DNA from: an uncultured Flavobacteriales bacterium
Lineage (GTDB): Bacteria; Bacteroidota; Bacteroidia; Palsa-965
Length of the DNA: 63,117 nucleotides
Reading direction: 5' to 3'
Assembly (NCBI GenBank): GCA_903873905.1
Contig: CAIQQJ010000045.1
Location: 1-63,117, forward strand
Below the pieces are notes generated by a model that was given only the letters and a program-made list of their open reading frames with translations, was not told the origin of the DNA and ran no database searches. The translations under genes and the position numbers were made by a program. This document shows, piece after piece, positions 35,393 through 44,204 of this stretch (its first letter is position 1; each line of letters starts with the position of its first letter).

Positions 35393-35845
35393 ATGAAAAT
35401 CTCCGCACTTTTTCTTTTCCTTCTATTTCCTGCATTGTCACCACTACTAAATGCGACCCACAATCCTGATGATGTTATTGGTTATTGGATGACATCTCAA
35501 AACACCTTGAAAGTCCAAGTTTATAAAGTGAATGGTGAGTATCGTGGAAAAATAATCTGGTTCAAGGATGAACATTACAAAGCAAAAATGAATGATTGCC
35601 GCGATGAACTAAATCCAGATCCTGCTTTAAGAGACCGAAAAATATTGGGACTAGAGGTTATGAAAAATCTTCATTATGATGCTGACGGAGATAACTGGAG
35701 CGGTGGTTCAATTTATGATTCCAACACAGGTCACACTTACGATTCCGTTGTGAACATGAATACGGCCTCTACAATTACAGTAACTGGTTATTGGATGTTT
35801 ACATGGATTGGAAGAGATTTGAATTTTTATCGGGTAAGCGAATAG
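35393..35845 (+). CDS. DUF2147 exported protein, paralogue 2
   Basis: A 150-residue protein, same length as and very similar to the paralogue at 34002 (shared blocks KVNGEYRGKIIWF, RKILGLE, GGSIYDSN, GHTYDSVV, TITVTGYWMFTW, RDLNFYRVSE), with its own signal peptide (1-21). The two copies flank the hydroxylase gene, which suggests a duplication around it. Its stop is 4 bp from the stop of the convergent phosphatase gene. Confidence 0.88.
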   Translation: MKISALFLFLLFPALSPLLNATHNPDDVIGYWMTSQNTLKVQVYKVNGEYRGKIIWFKDEHYKAKMNDCRDELNPDPALRDRKILGLEVMKNLHYDADGDNWSGGSIYDSNTGHTYDSVVNMNTASTITVTGYWMFTWIGRDLNFYRVSE

Positions 35846-35849
35846 TCAA

Positions 35850-37217
35850 TCATTTTATTTTCACACCGATCACAAGTACATCATCAACTTGCTCTAAATT
35901 TCCTTTCCATTCTTCGAATGTTTTTTCAAGAATGTCTTTCTGACTATTAAGGTTTTTATTTCCGATCGACAAAAACGTCTCTTTCAACTGACTGTATTTG
36001 AATTTCTTTCCTTTGGGCCCTCCGAATTGATCTGCGAATCCGTCTGTGAATGTATAAACGATATCACCGGTACGAAGATCAAATGAATGAAGTGTGAAAT
36101 CTTTTTTGTCGCCTTCGTGAATTCCAATTGGTTGCTTGTCTGCTTTGAAAGTCAACATTTCTCCATCCCGCAATATCCAGAGTGGATTATTGGCACAAGC
36201 AAATTCAAGTTTCATATTCTTAAAATCAAAATTGCAAACAACACAATCCATTCCGTCTTTGGATCGTTCTGCAACACCTGGAGGATTCAGCGACATGATG
36301 ATTGCCTCTCGTTGAATATTTAATATTTTATCAGGTCGTGTTGTATTCATTCCAATAACAACTTCATGCATGATTGAAATGTTTAGCAATGACATGAATG
36401 CTCCAGGCACACCATGCCCAGTACAATCACCGGTCATTAGAATGAATTTTCCATCAGGAATTTCATCCGCCCAATAAAAATCACCACTGACAATATCTTT
36501 TGGCTTGTATAAAATAAAATATTCCGGCAAATTATTTTGCAGCAATGTATCTGAAGCGAGAAGTGCACGTTGAATCCGTTTTGCATAATGAATGCTGCTG
36601 AGAATATCCTTATTCTTTTCTTCAATCAAATCATTCTTCAATTCCAATTCCTTTTCATAATCCTCATTGTCTGACCTGAAATAGCGAATTACAAAATACA
36701 ATAATGCAAAAACAGAAATTACAGTAAAATACCAGTATTGCTTTTCCAATTCATTGGGAAGTTTTTTTAATGGTTCATGGGTCGACTGATACCATTCAAC
36801 CACTAGGAATGCAAAAGCGCTAAAAAGAAATAACAAAAACATGACAAGCTTCTTTCGGAAAATTATCAAAGGAATCATTGCGGTGGTCAGCAAGAAAAAA
36901 CGATCACCCATTTGTGCACCGTTATGAATGCAGACAAAGAAAATACACAAGACAGGAGAAAATGTAAACAGGTATTTGGAAAACAGAATCCACCCATTTC
37001 TCTGTAGCAGTGGTATGATAGAAAAAATAATTCCGAATGGAATTGAAAAAAGAAGAATGTCCCACAATCCCAGAATCGGTGCCAACAAGGAAAACAGCAA
37101 CATCATTGCAGTAAGAATCACACTCATCCTATTGATAAGAAGAATGGTCTTTCTATCGTGAACAGTTTTGGCAAATTGCAAACCGCCTGAACTGAATGAT
37201 GACCAGATTTTTTTCAT
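35850..37217 (-). CDS. Membrane-anchored SpoIIE/PP2C-type serine phosphatase
   Basis: A 455-residue protein. Residues about 25-170 contain five or six membrane helices, then a short coiled coil (EKELELKNDLIEEKNKDILSSIHYAKRIQRALL), and from about 240 a SpoIIE domain with SGDFYWADEI, MTGDCTGHGVPGAFMSLLN and the C-terminal DVLVIGVKI that form the metal site. Such phosphatases usually remove phosphate from an anti-sigma antagonist (STAS) protein; no partner is visible near it. It starts 97 bp from the ftsY stop, and its ATG follows GGTTAAATTAATTG. Confidence 0.93.
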   Translation of the reverse strand: MKKIWSSFSSGGLQFAKTVHDRKTILLINRMSVILTAMMLLFSLLAPILGLWDILLFSIPFGIIFSIIPLLQRNGWILFSKYLFTFSPVLCIFFVCIHNGAQMGDRFFLLTTAMIPLIIFRKKLVMFLLFLFSAFAFLVVEWYQSTHEPLKKLPNELEKQYWYFTVISVFALLYFVIRYFRSDNEDYEKELELKNDLIEEKNKDILSSIHYAKRIQRALLASDTLLQNNLPEYFILYKPKDIVSGDFYWADEIPDGKFILMTGDCTGHGVPGAFMSLLNISIMHEVVIGMNTTRPDKILNIQREAIIMSLNPPGVAERSKDGMDCVVCNFDFKNMKLEFACANNPLWILRDGEMLTFKADKQPIGIHEGDKKDFTLHSFDLRTGDIVYTFTDGFADQFGGPKGKKFKYSQLKETFLSIGNKNLNSQKDILEKTFEEWKGNLEQVDDVLVIGVKIK

Positions 37218-37313
37218 AATCGTTCAGGGGTTAAATTAATTGAAATCTGAACAATAACAAACCAGAAATGAGTAATAAAGGGAAATCTCGGGCAACAAAT
37301 ATGCCCCCAATAA

Positions 37314-38270
37314 TTAGCTCTGCTTGAAAAGAGAATCTACAAACTCTTCTTTGTTGAACACTTGAAGATCTTCCATCTTCTCTCCCACTCCAATATATTT
37401 CACAGGAATTTTAAACTGATCAGAAATTCCAATAACCACTCCACCTTTTGCAGTGCCATCCAGTTTTGTAACGGCAAGTGCTGTAACATCGGTTGCAGCA
37501 GTGAATTGTTTGCATTGCTCAATAGCATTCTGTCCCGTTGAACCGTCTAATACAAGTAAAACTTCATGCGGAGCGTCTTTCACTACTTTCTTCATCACCA
37601 TTTTTATTTTGGTGAGCTCATTCATCAAATTCACTTTGTTGTGCAAGCGTCCTGCTGTATCTATTATGACAACATCAATATCTTTTGTAATGGCAGAATT
37701 CAAGGTATCGTAAGCAACAGACGCCGGATCTGCACCCATTCCTTGCTGCACAATTGGAACATCCACCCGTTTTGACCAAATCGTCAATTGATCCACTGCA
37801 GCCGCACGAAAAGTGTCAGCAGCACCAAGCATCACATTCTTCCCTGCCTTCTTAAATGCATTGGCCAATTTTCCGATGGTAGTAGTTTTGCCCACTCCAT
37901 TTACGCCAACAACCATAATAACATATGGCTTTATGCCCTCAGGAACTGTAAACTCTTGTAAATCGGAAGTGTTATTTTCTGAAAGCAAGCCTGCGATTTC
38001 TTCTCGAAGAATTCTATTCAACTCTTCTGTGCCCACGTACTTATCTTGTGCCACACGTTTTTCAATTCGCTTGATAATTCTCAAGGTTGTTTCAACACCA
38101 ACGTCAGAAGTGATAAGGATTTCCTCCAGATTATCCAGCACTTCCGCATCAACAGAAGACTTCCCTGCAACCGCACGCGCTATCCTTGAGAAAAAATTTT
38201 CCTTCGTTTTAGAAAGTCCCTGATCAAGACTTTCTTTTTTTTCCTTACTGAATAATCCGAAAAATGCCAT
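37314..38270 (-). CDS. ftsY: Signal recognition particle receptor FtsY
   Basis: A 318-residue SRP GTPase with an N domain (residues about 20-100) and G domain. GTPase motifs are G1 VGVNGVGKTTTIGKLA, G2 region DTFRAAAVDQL, G3 DTAGRLHNKVNLM and G4 TKLDGTAKGG. No long acidic A domain precedes it, which is common in Bacteroidota. It docks the SRP-ribosome complex at the membrane. It follows DUF4295 and rpmG on the same strand. Confidence 0.98.
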   Translation of the reverse strand: MAFFGLFSKEKKESLDQGLSKTKENFFSRIARAVAGKSSVDAEVLDNLEEILITSDVGVETTLRIIKRIEKRVAQDKYVGTEELNRILREEIAGLLSENNTSDLQEFTVPEGIKPYVIMVVGVNGVGKTTTIGKLANAFKKAGKNVMLGAADTFRAAAVDQLTIWSKRVDVPIVQQGMGADPASVAYDTLNSAITKDIDVVIIDTAGRLHNKVNLMNELTKIKMVMKKVVKDAPHEVLLVLDGSTGQNAIEQCKQFTAATDVTALAVTKLDGTAKGGVVIGISDQFKIPVKYIGVGEKMEDLQVFNKEEFVDSLFKQS

Positions 38271-38384
38271 TATAAATTCAAGGATTCAAAACCTATACTT
38301 TGATCGGTGATTATGATGTGCGTTTATTAAACAACGAAAGCTCCTTTCAAGGGAAAGAAGCTTCATTATCGCACTAAAGCGAAA

Positions 38385-38543
38385 TTATTTTTTGTCCGTA
38401 AAAAAATCTTTGATGTGATCGTTGTGAACAACAGCTTCTGCAAAAGAGAAAGCTCCTGTTTTAGACGATTTCACCAATTTGATTACGCGTGTGAATTGTT
38501 TTCCTTCACCTGTTTTTAGCGTCGCTACTACTTTCTTAGCCAT
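38385..38543 (-). CDS. DUF4295 small protein (Bacteroidota-specific, next to rpmG)
   Basis: A 52-residue basic protein (starts MAKKVVATLKTGEGKQFTRV, ends DHIKDFFTDKK). It is conserved among Bacteroidota between rpmG and ftsY and is called DUF4295; a ribosome-associated role is likely from context only. It lies 24 bp after rpmG and 114 bp before ftsY, and is short enough to be missed by length filters. Confidence 0.9.
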   Translation of the reverse strand: MAKKVVATLKTGEGKQFTRVIKLVKSSKTGAFSFAEAVVHNDHIKDFFTDKK

Positions 38544-38567
38544 TGTATTTAGACTTTAGGATGCTGA

Positions 38568-38750
38568 TTATTTAATCTCTTTATGAACCGTCATTTTTTT
38601 CAAAATGGAGTTGTATTTTTTCAACTCGATACGATCAGGCGAATTCTTTTTGTTCTTCGTCGTGATGTAACGCGATGTTCCCGGCTTGCCGGTTTCTTTG
38701 TGTTCTGTGCATTCAAGAATTACTTGTATGCGATTGCCTTTCTTTGCCAT
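38568..38750 (-). CDS. rpmG: 50S ribosomal protein L33 (bL33)
   Basis: A 60-residue bL33 beginning [20 protein letters not shown] with [22 protein letters not shown]. The two Cys pairs of the zinc form are absent (only one Cys), so this is the zinc-free type. It has a strong promoter of its own and heads a unit with DUF4295 and ftsY. Confidence 0.97.
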   Translation of the reverse strand: MAKKGNRIQVILECTEHKETGKPGTSRYITTKNKKNSPDRIELKKYNSILKKMTVHKEIK

Positions 38751-38776
38751 TATTTTTGTGCTTTACTTTGGGAGGG

Positions 38777-38806
38777 CAAAGGTAATAATTCTCCTGTCTA
38801 ATACAA
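38777..38806 (-). promoter_or_regulatory. Bacteroidota-type promoter of rpmG
   Basis: On the minus strand TTG (38806-38804), a 19-nt spacer and TACCTTTG (38784-38777) form a perfect Bacteroidota promoter, 26 bp before the rpmG start. Confidence 0.85.
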
Positions 38807-38922
38807 GCACCTGAAGAATTTCCAATTTAATAATTTCCAATTGCCAATTAAACACCATCTCATATTACTGATATTCAACTATTTAAACACGCATTGAAAA
38901 TTGGAAATTAACAAATTGAAAA

Positions 38923-40380
38923 TTATTTCTTGTTGAGATAGCTCTTTTCTGCCATCATTTTCTCAATATCCAAGGTTGTTTTAGGTACAAATCCAGAAAG
39001 TACCTCTGGAAGATACGCAGAAACCAAAACGTCATCTTCAATGCGGATTCCAATGTTCCACCACTTCGGATCGCAAGGTGAACCTTCAGGAATATAAATC
39101 CCAGGCTCTACAGTAATAACATTTCCACCTTCCAACTTCCCATACATTCCGGCATCATGAACATCCAATCCCAGATAATGCGAAGTGCCATGGAAAAAAT
39201 ATTTTATATAATCTTCCTCATTGGCAATAATGCCTAATTCTTTCAACCTTTTTTTGATGACTCGAACGGCAGCTTTGTGTGGTGCACGAAATTCATTTCC
39301 AGGAATGCATTCTTTTATGCCAGCTAATTGTGCTTCTAAAACAATATCATAAATCGCTTTTTGTTCCATGGTGAATTTCCCGTTGGCGGGTAATGTTCTC
39401 GTAATGTCGGCCGAGTAACCGTGATATTCCGCGCCCGCATCCACTACAATGAGATTGTTTTTTTCCATCGGTTTTCGGTTTGTGGTATAATGAAGAATGC
39501 AGGAATTTTCTCCCGCTCCACAAATGCTTGGATAACCCACCGATTCCGCTCCACGTTTCTTGAATTCATATTCAATAATAGCCTGACCTTGATATTCGGT
39601 CATGTCCGACTCCAAAGCTTTCATCAATTCAATATGAGCTTCTCCACTAATCGTAATGGCTTTTCGCATCAACACTAATTCCTCTGGCAGTTTTATCTGT
39701 CGCATCATCGACATGTATTCTGATAAATACAAAGAATCGTTATTGGTGTTTTTATAAATTCCATTACGGAATTTGCGAATCAATTCTGATAAATCATTTG
39801 GATCCTCAGCATCATCGCGAACATCAGGTTCCATTGGGAAAAAGAAAACCTTTTTGTATTTCTTCCAATCAATGTTCAGATTCCGAAAAGCCTCATCCGT
39901 CAATACAGAATTTATCTCAAGTCTTTTTTTTGCGCCATCCGCCCCCAACCTTCTCCCATGCCACGACTCCGCATTCGGATCGCGATGCATCACAAATAAA
40001 ATTTCATTGGTGAAAAGCGTGTCGATTTGCTGTTTTTCCTTGAAAAGGACAAAAACGGAATTCGGTTCGCGCAAACCTGTCAAATAAAATAGATTGGGAT
40101 CTTGGTGAAAATCAAATTCCACATCATTGGATCGCGTACAAACCGGATTGGAAAAAAAAACCGCTACACTGCTATCCGGCAAAAGTTGTCTTAACGTTTC
40201 ACGTCGGTCTTTATGAAAATACGAAGGAAGTAGATCGGTGTCGTATTCGTAATTGCCTTTAAAAGAAAAACTAAAAAACAGAAAAATGAGTCCAAAGAGA
40301 ATAAGACTTGAAACAAGGCGTTTTTTCCCCTGTCCCCTGTCACTTGTCCCCTGTCCCCTGTCACTTTCTATGCAACTCAT
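38923..40380 (-). CDS. Xaa-Pro aminopeptidase (M24B, aminopeptidase P)
   Basis: A 485-residue exported metallopeptidase. After a hydrophobic anchor (about residues 25-45) come an AMP_N domain (about 60-200) and an M24 pita-bread domain with metal ligands in VVDAGAEYHGYSADITRT, GTSHYLGLDVHD and ITVEPGIYIP. It removes N-terminal residues preceding Pro. Its N-terminus is odd: from the ATG at 40380 the first residues include SDRGQGTSDRGQGKK, encoded by a GTGACAGGGGACA word repeat that lies exactly before the hydrophobic stretch. No other ATG, GTG or TTG in frame precedes the hydrophobic region. Confidence 0.9.
   Translation of the reverse strand: MSCIESDRGQGTSDRGQGKKRLVSSLILFGLIFLFFSFSFKGNYEYDTDLLPSYFHKDRRETLRQLLPDSSVAVFFSNPVCTRSNDVEFDFHQDPNLFYLTGLREPNSVFVLFKEKQQIDTLFTNEILFVMHRDPNAESWHGRRLGADGAKKRLEINSVLTDEAFRNLNIDWKKYKKVFFFPMEPDVRDDAEDPNDLSELIRKFRNGIYKNTNNDSLYLSEYMSMMRQIKLPEELVLMRKAITISGEAHIELMKALESDMTEYQGQAIIEYEFKKRGAESVGYPSICGAGENSCILHYTTNRKPMEKNNLIVVDAGAEYHGYSADITRTLPANGKFTMEQKAIYDIVLEAQLAGIKECIPGNEFRAPHKAAVRVIKKRLKELGIIANEEDYIKYFFHGTSHYLGLDVHDAGMYGKLEGGNVITVEPGIYIPEGSPCDPKWWNIGIRIEDDVLVSAYLPEVLSGFVPKTTLDIEKMMAEKSYLNKK
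40327..40368. repeat. GTGACAGGGGACA word repeat at the 5' end of the aminopeptidase gene
   Basis: Tandem words built on TGTCCCC and TGTCACT (five to six units) occupy this stretch, and related words occur at 17211-17247. If the ATG at 40380 is the true start, the repeat is translated as two DRGQG units. Confidence 0.6.
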
Positions 40381-40485
40381 TTGAACATTATTTATGAATG
40401 ACCAAAAATACAAAAACGTTGCCCGTAAGAACAGACAACGTTTTTAAAATGATTTATCAGAAACAAACGGCTGCAAACCGTCAAA

Positions 40486-40725
40486 TTATCTTTTGATCAA
40501 ACCTAATTCACGTCCACGTTTCAAAGCTTCATTGATACCAATTTTGTTAATGGTACGAAGAGCTGAAGTGGAAACTTTCAAAGTGATCCATTTGTTTTCT
40601 TCTGCAATGAAGAATTTCTTAATATGCAAGTTCGGCATGAACGTGCGTTTAGTTTTATGGTTGGAGTGAGACACTTTGTTTCCAACGATGGTCTTCTTTC
40701 CTGTAATCTGGCAGACTTTTGACAT
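40486..40725 (-). CDS. rpmB: 50S ribosomal protein L28 (bL28)
   Basis: A 79-residue bL28 from the ATG at 40725: MSKVCQITGKKTIVGNKVSH, SNHKTKRTFMPNLH and TLKVSTSALRTINKIG are the family blocks. Longer upstream readings would run into its promoter. In related genomes rpmB, rpmG, DUF4295 and ftsY are often contiguous; here the aminopeptidase gene lies between rpmB and rpmG. Confidence 0.97.
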   Translation of the reverse strand: MSKVCQITGKKTIVGNKVSHSNHKTKRTFMPNLHIKKFFIAEENKWITLKVSTSALRTINKIGINEALKRGRELGLIKR

Positions 40726-40752
40726 GACTTCTATTATTAAAAATTTGGAGTG

Positions 40753-40783
40753 CAAATGTAGGGGTTTTATTGAAACTGGCAAA
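40753..40783 (-). promoter_or_regulatory. Bacteroidota-type promoter of rpmB
   Basis: On the minus strand TTTG (40783-40780), a 19-nt spacer and TACATTTG (40760-40753) lie 27 bp before the rpmB start. It is the best match in the window to the full -33/-7 consensus. Confidence 0.87.
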
Positions 40784-40833
40784 CTTCTTTGTATTTCACT
40801 GTTTTACTAGATACCTGCCGCTCTTTTTTTTAA

Positions 40834-41012
40834 GGGAGTGTCCCCACAATACTGTGGGGTAGGGCTCTCAACAGTCGCTTTTTTTCGATGAAAATCAGGA
40901 AAAAGAGCTCCAATCCCAACACTGCTGTTGGAACCTCCATCCCTCACGCATTATAAAACTATCCCTTCGTCCACCCAAGCTATTTCAGCGCAGGTGGGCT
41001 CACGCAAAAAAA
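40834..41012 (+). repeat. Dispersed hairpin element, copy C (two hairpins)
   Basis: Starts AGGGAGTGTCCCC. The first hairpin is CCCCACA (40842-40848) / TGTGGGG (40853-40859), differing from the CCCAACA/TGTTGGG stem of other copies by a compensating pair. A second hairpin CCAACA/TGTTGG is at 40916-40931. CATCCCTCACGC (to 40949) and a second GGGCTCACGC plus eight A (to 41012) close the element. It lies between the divergent rpmB and MBOAT genes, unlike the other copies. Confidence 0.72.
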
Positions 41013-41298
41013 ATGTCCATAAACACAAAGCATAATTCCCAATCCCATAAAATAAATTAAGATCACTAATCAGCTTTCCTCCAACACTTATTCGAGGGAA
41101 CAAACAATTCTTCATTTACCCAATTAGTTTTCGCCTGTCATTTTACATTTGATTCATAGGAAACCAAAATGATAAGCAGTTTCATCCGCTCTCAGGACAA
41201 AACAAAGTCCTCCCAAGGAGAAATATGCTAATTTTGGCAACTCAAAAAATGTCAGTTGGCAATAATAAAACTGCCCACTGAAGACCCCAGACTGAATT
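41013..41298. other. Leader region of the O-acylation module
   Basis: This 286-bp stretch before the MBOAT gene has no credible gene. A TAATTTTG box (41229-41236) fits the -7 consensus, giving a leader of about 55 nt, but a spaced -33 TTG is missing. An open frame at 41256-41579 overlaps the MBOAT gene in another frame and is rejected. Confidence 0.5.
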
Positions 41299-42720
41299 AT
41301 GGTATTTGCAAGTTTGACTTTTCTTTACATTTTTCTGCCGCTGAATTTGCTGCTCTATTATGCATCGAAAAATCCGACGTACCGCAATTTAATTCTCACT
41401 ATTTTTTCATTTGTTTTTTATGCCTGGGGCGAACCAATCTGGATTGGCCTTCTTGCACTTACAGCATTGATCGATTATGGCAATGGTCGTTTCATCGAGG
41501 CAAACCGCGGAAAAGCAATTGCGAAAATCGGCGTTATCTGTTCCTTGATTTTCAACATCAGTACTTTGTTGACATTTAAATACAGTGCCTTTTTCATTTC
41601 CAACTTCAACCATCTTCTTGGAACGCACATGACAGTTCCATCCTTCGCATTACCAATCGGAATTTCGTTTTACACTTTTCAATCCATCTCCTATGTAATT
41701 GACGTGTATACCGGAAAAGTAACGGCACAAAAATCATTGCTCAAGTTTTTGATGTTTGTGAGTTTGTATCATCAATTGGTTGCCGGTCCTATTGTGCGTT
41801 ATGTACACATTGCGAATCAAATTGACAAACGAAGATTCAACATTGTCGATATTTCCACTGGAATTACGAGATTTTGTGTAGGGCTTTTCAAAAAAGTTTG
41901 CATCGCGAATATTGCAGGAACCTTTGTTGTGAAATATCTCGATGGCGATCTCTCTCATCTTTCTGTAGCGGAAAGTTGGTTTGGAATTCTCATGTTCACC
42001 ATCCAAATCTATTTCGACTTTAGCGGTTATTCCGATATGGCAATTGGATTGGGAAGAATGTTCGGCTTTCATTATTATGAAAACTTCAATTATCCGTACG
42101 TTGCTAAATCGGCAACGGATTTCTGGAGACGTTGGCACATTTCTCTTTCAACATGGTTCCGCGATTACATCTACATTCCATTAGGAGGAAATAAATCGAA
42201 AGGCTATAGAAATCTTTTCATTGTTTGGTTTCTAACCGGTTTCTGGCATGGAGGATCTCATGGTGCGTGTTGGAATTATATTTTGTGGGGATTGTTCTGG
42301 GGATTTTTGATTTTGATCGAGCGCATGTTCCTTGCTAAATTCATGAAAAAAATTCCGGCTGTTTTTGGACACATTTATTTATTGGCGGCAATGATTTTTG
42401 GTTGGGTGCTATTTTATTTCACCGACTTGAATCGCATGTGGGAATTTCTCAGAATCATGTTAGGCGTTGCAGGACACGACTTGTCGAGTTTCGAATTCCG
42501 AATTGTATTTCAGGAAAACATTTTCTGGATGTTCTTGGCTATATTATTCTGCATGCCAATTTATTTGATTATTCACCGAAAAGTAAAACGTCAATTGGTG
42601 AGTGGCACAGCACAAATTTGGTACGGAATGAATATTGTGGTTAACTTTCTCTTGCTTTTCCTTGCAACATCCATGTTGGTTGGCAACAGCTACAATCCAT
42701 TTATCTATTATCGATTCTGA
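41299..42720 (+). CDS. MBOAT O-acyltransferase (AlgI-like)
   Basis: A 473-residue membrane-bound O-acyltransferase with about 11 membrane helices. The AlgI/DltB-type core is clear: DFWRRWHISLSTWFRDYIYIPLGGNK and the active-site His in WFLTGFWHGGSHGACW. These proteins pass acetyl (or other acyl) groups from a cytoplasmic donor across the membrane to a periplasmic acceptor. It is the first gene of a four-gene plus-strand unit, 10 bp before the DHHW-type partner gene. Confidence 0.95.
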   Translation: MVFASLTFLYIFLPLNLLLYYASKNPTYRNLILTIFSFVFYAWGEPIWIGLLALTALIDYGNGRFIEANRGKAIAKIGVICSLIFNISTLLTFKYSAFFISNFNHLLGTHMTVPSFALPIGISFYTFQSISYVIDVYTGKVTAQKSLLKFLMFVSLYHQLVAGPIVRYVHIANQIDKRRFNIVDISTGITRFCVGLFKKVCIANIAGTFVVKYLDGDLSHLSVAESWFGILMFTIQIYFDFSGYSDMAIGLGRMFGFHYYENFNYPYVAKSATDFWRRWHISLSTWFRDYIYIPLGGNKSKGYRNLFIVWFLTGFWHGGSHGACWNYILWGLFWGFLILIERMFLAKFMKKIPAVFGHIYLLAAMIFGWVLFYFTDLNRMWEFLRIMLGVAGHDLSSFEFRIVFQENIFWMFLAILFCMPIYLIIHRKVKRQLVSGTAQIWYGMNIVVNFLLLFLATSMLVGNSYNPFIYYRF

Positions 42721-42730
42721 CGTAAATAAA

Positions 42731-44122
42731 ATGAGACCGAGAACCTCCAAACAAAAATTCGCTTTCTTCAACTTGATTGTTTTTACAATCGTGTTGGGAG
42801 TAATGGGCATTTTGTTTTTTGTTCTTCCCCATTCAAAAATTTCCATTGTGGAAAAACGAAAACTGGCAGAAATGCCAATCCTTTCCACCAAATCACTTTT
42901 TGAAGGAAATTATTTCAAAGGATTGGATCTATTCCTCGCTGACAATTTCCCATTCAGAGAAGGATTTGTAAGTACTTCCTTTTATCTCAAGGAAAATCGT
43001 GGAGTTCATTCCGAAAAAATCGGTTTCTACAAAACGGTTGCCGTAGACGCACAATTACCAGCCAATGTTGATACCACCTTGGGGAAATCAGATACACTTG
43101 CACTTGATTCTGCAGATCGTGGCTCGGCGGAAACAACAGAAGGCGTTGTAATATATGACAACCGTGCAATGGAAGTGTTTGGAGGAAGTAGTTCTATGGC
43201 AAAGTCGTATGCGGCTGCTGTAAATAAATACCAGGAAGCATTGCAAGGGAAAGCAACGATTTACGACATCGCTGTTCCTTCTTCCATCGCTTTTTATCCG
43301 CCAACGGAATATCGAAAAATGGCTGCGTCGGAAAAACTAAACATCGACCAGATATATGGAAATTTGGTTTCCGGAATAAAAACAGTTGATGCCTATTCCG
43401 AAATTGCAGCACATCGCAATCAGTATATTTATTTTGGCACCGATCACCATTGGACAGGATTGGGCGCATATTACGCTTACGTTGCATTTTGTCATGCAGC
43501 AGCAATTAATCCAATTGCGCTCGAAGCGATGACGCATAAAGTGAAAAAAAATTATCTAGGTTCTTTGTATTATCTCACGCGCGATTCAAAACTGAAAGAC
43601 AATCCTGATTCTGTAGAATATTGGATGGTTCCTGGAAAACAGAAAACCATTCGCTATGGCCCAACACTTTCAAAAGGTACGGGAGGTTCCTTGTATGCTG
43701 AACATGCGAGTGGCGGAAATTCTTACGGTGTTTTTCTTGGTGGTGATAATCCATTAATGCGAATTGATACCGACGTTAAGAACGGAAGAAAAGTTGTTGT
43801 AGTGAAAAATTCCTATGGAAATCCATTCTCCACGTATCTAGTTGCGAATTATGAAACTGTTTTTGTAGTGGATTACCGTTATTACAATGGAAGTTTACTT
43901 GATCTGATAAAGGACAATGGCATCAACGATGTCATTTTCATCAATGGAGTTTTCTCTGCCAATACTTCTTGGCATATAAAAATGATGTCGAAAATTATGA
44001 ATGGCTCGGGAACAAAAAACCCTAAATCTCCTAAACAAGATTCAACACCTAAGGATGCGGACTCCATCAAAAACAATGTTAATGATTCCGTAAAAAACAA
44101 AGGACTAAAAAAAATTCCGTGA
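42731..44122 (+). CDS. AlgJ/AlgX-like DHHW-domain O-acetyltransferase partner
   Basis: A 463-residue exported protein with an N-terminal anchor (about residues 12-35). It has an SGNH-like fold of the AlgX/AlgJ (DHHW) type: the signature DHHW is at residues 238-241 (YFGTDHHWTGLGAYYAY) and there is a later NSYGNPF with YRYYNGSL. Such proteins receive acyl groups from AlgI and transfer them to a polymer. The start at 42731 is chosen because earlier in-frame codons overlap the MBOAT gene. The C-terminal tail is Lys/Pro/Asp-rich and likely disordered. Confidence 0.9.
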   Translation: MRPRTSKQKFAFFNLIVFTIVLGVMGILFFVLPHSKISIVEKRKLAEMPILSTKSLFEGNYFKGLDLFLADNFPFREGFVSTSFYLKENRGVHSEKIGFYKTVAVDAQLPANVDTTLGKSDTLALDSADRGSAETTEGVVIYDNRAMEVFGGSSSMAKSYAAAVNKYQEALQGKATIYDIAVPSSIAFYPPTEYRKMAASEKLNIDQIYGNLVSGIKTVDAYSEIAAHRNQYIYFGTDHHWTGLGAYYAYVAFCHAAAINPIALEAMTHKVKKNYLGSLYYLTRDSKLKDNPDSVEYWMVPGKQKTIRYGPTLSKGTGGSLYAEHASGGNSYGVFLGGDNPLMRIDTDVKNGRKVVVVKNSYGNPFSTYLVANYETVFVVDYRYYNGSLLDLIKDNGINDVIFINGVFSANTSWHIKMMSKIMNGSGTKNPKSPKQDSTPKDADSIKNNVNDSVKNKGLKKIP

Positions 44123-44204
44123 GCATGTTGGCGGATAAACTCTATCTTGAAGCGTGACTAAAAACTATAATTTGAAAATATTTTCTCCCAACATTTTTTC
44201 TCCA

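Noticed and set aside
35850-37217. Histidine kinase instead of a phosphatase
   Set aside because: It has membrane helices and a coiled coil like a kinase, but the C-terminal domain shows SpoIIE/PP2C metal-site motifs and no HATPase motifs.
41256-41579. 107-codon frame overlapping the MBOAT gene start
   Set aside because: It is a shadow frame of the MBOAT gene, whose membrane protein pattern is unmistakable.
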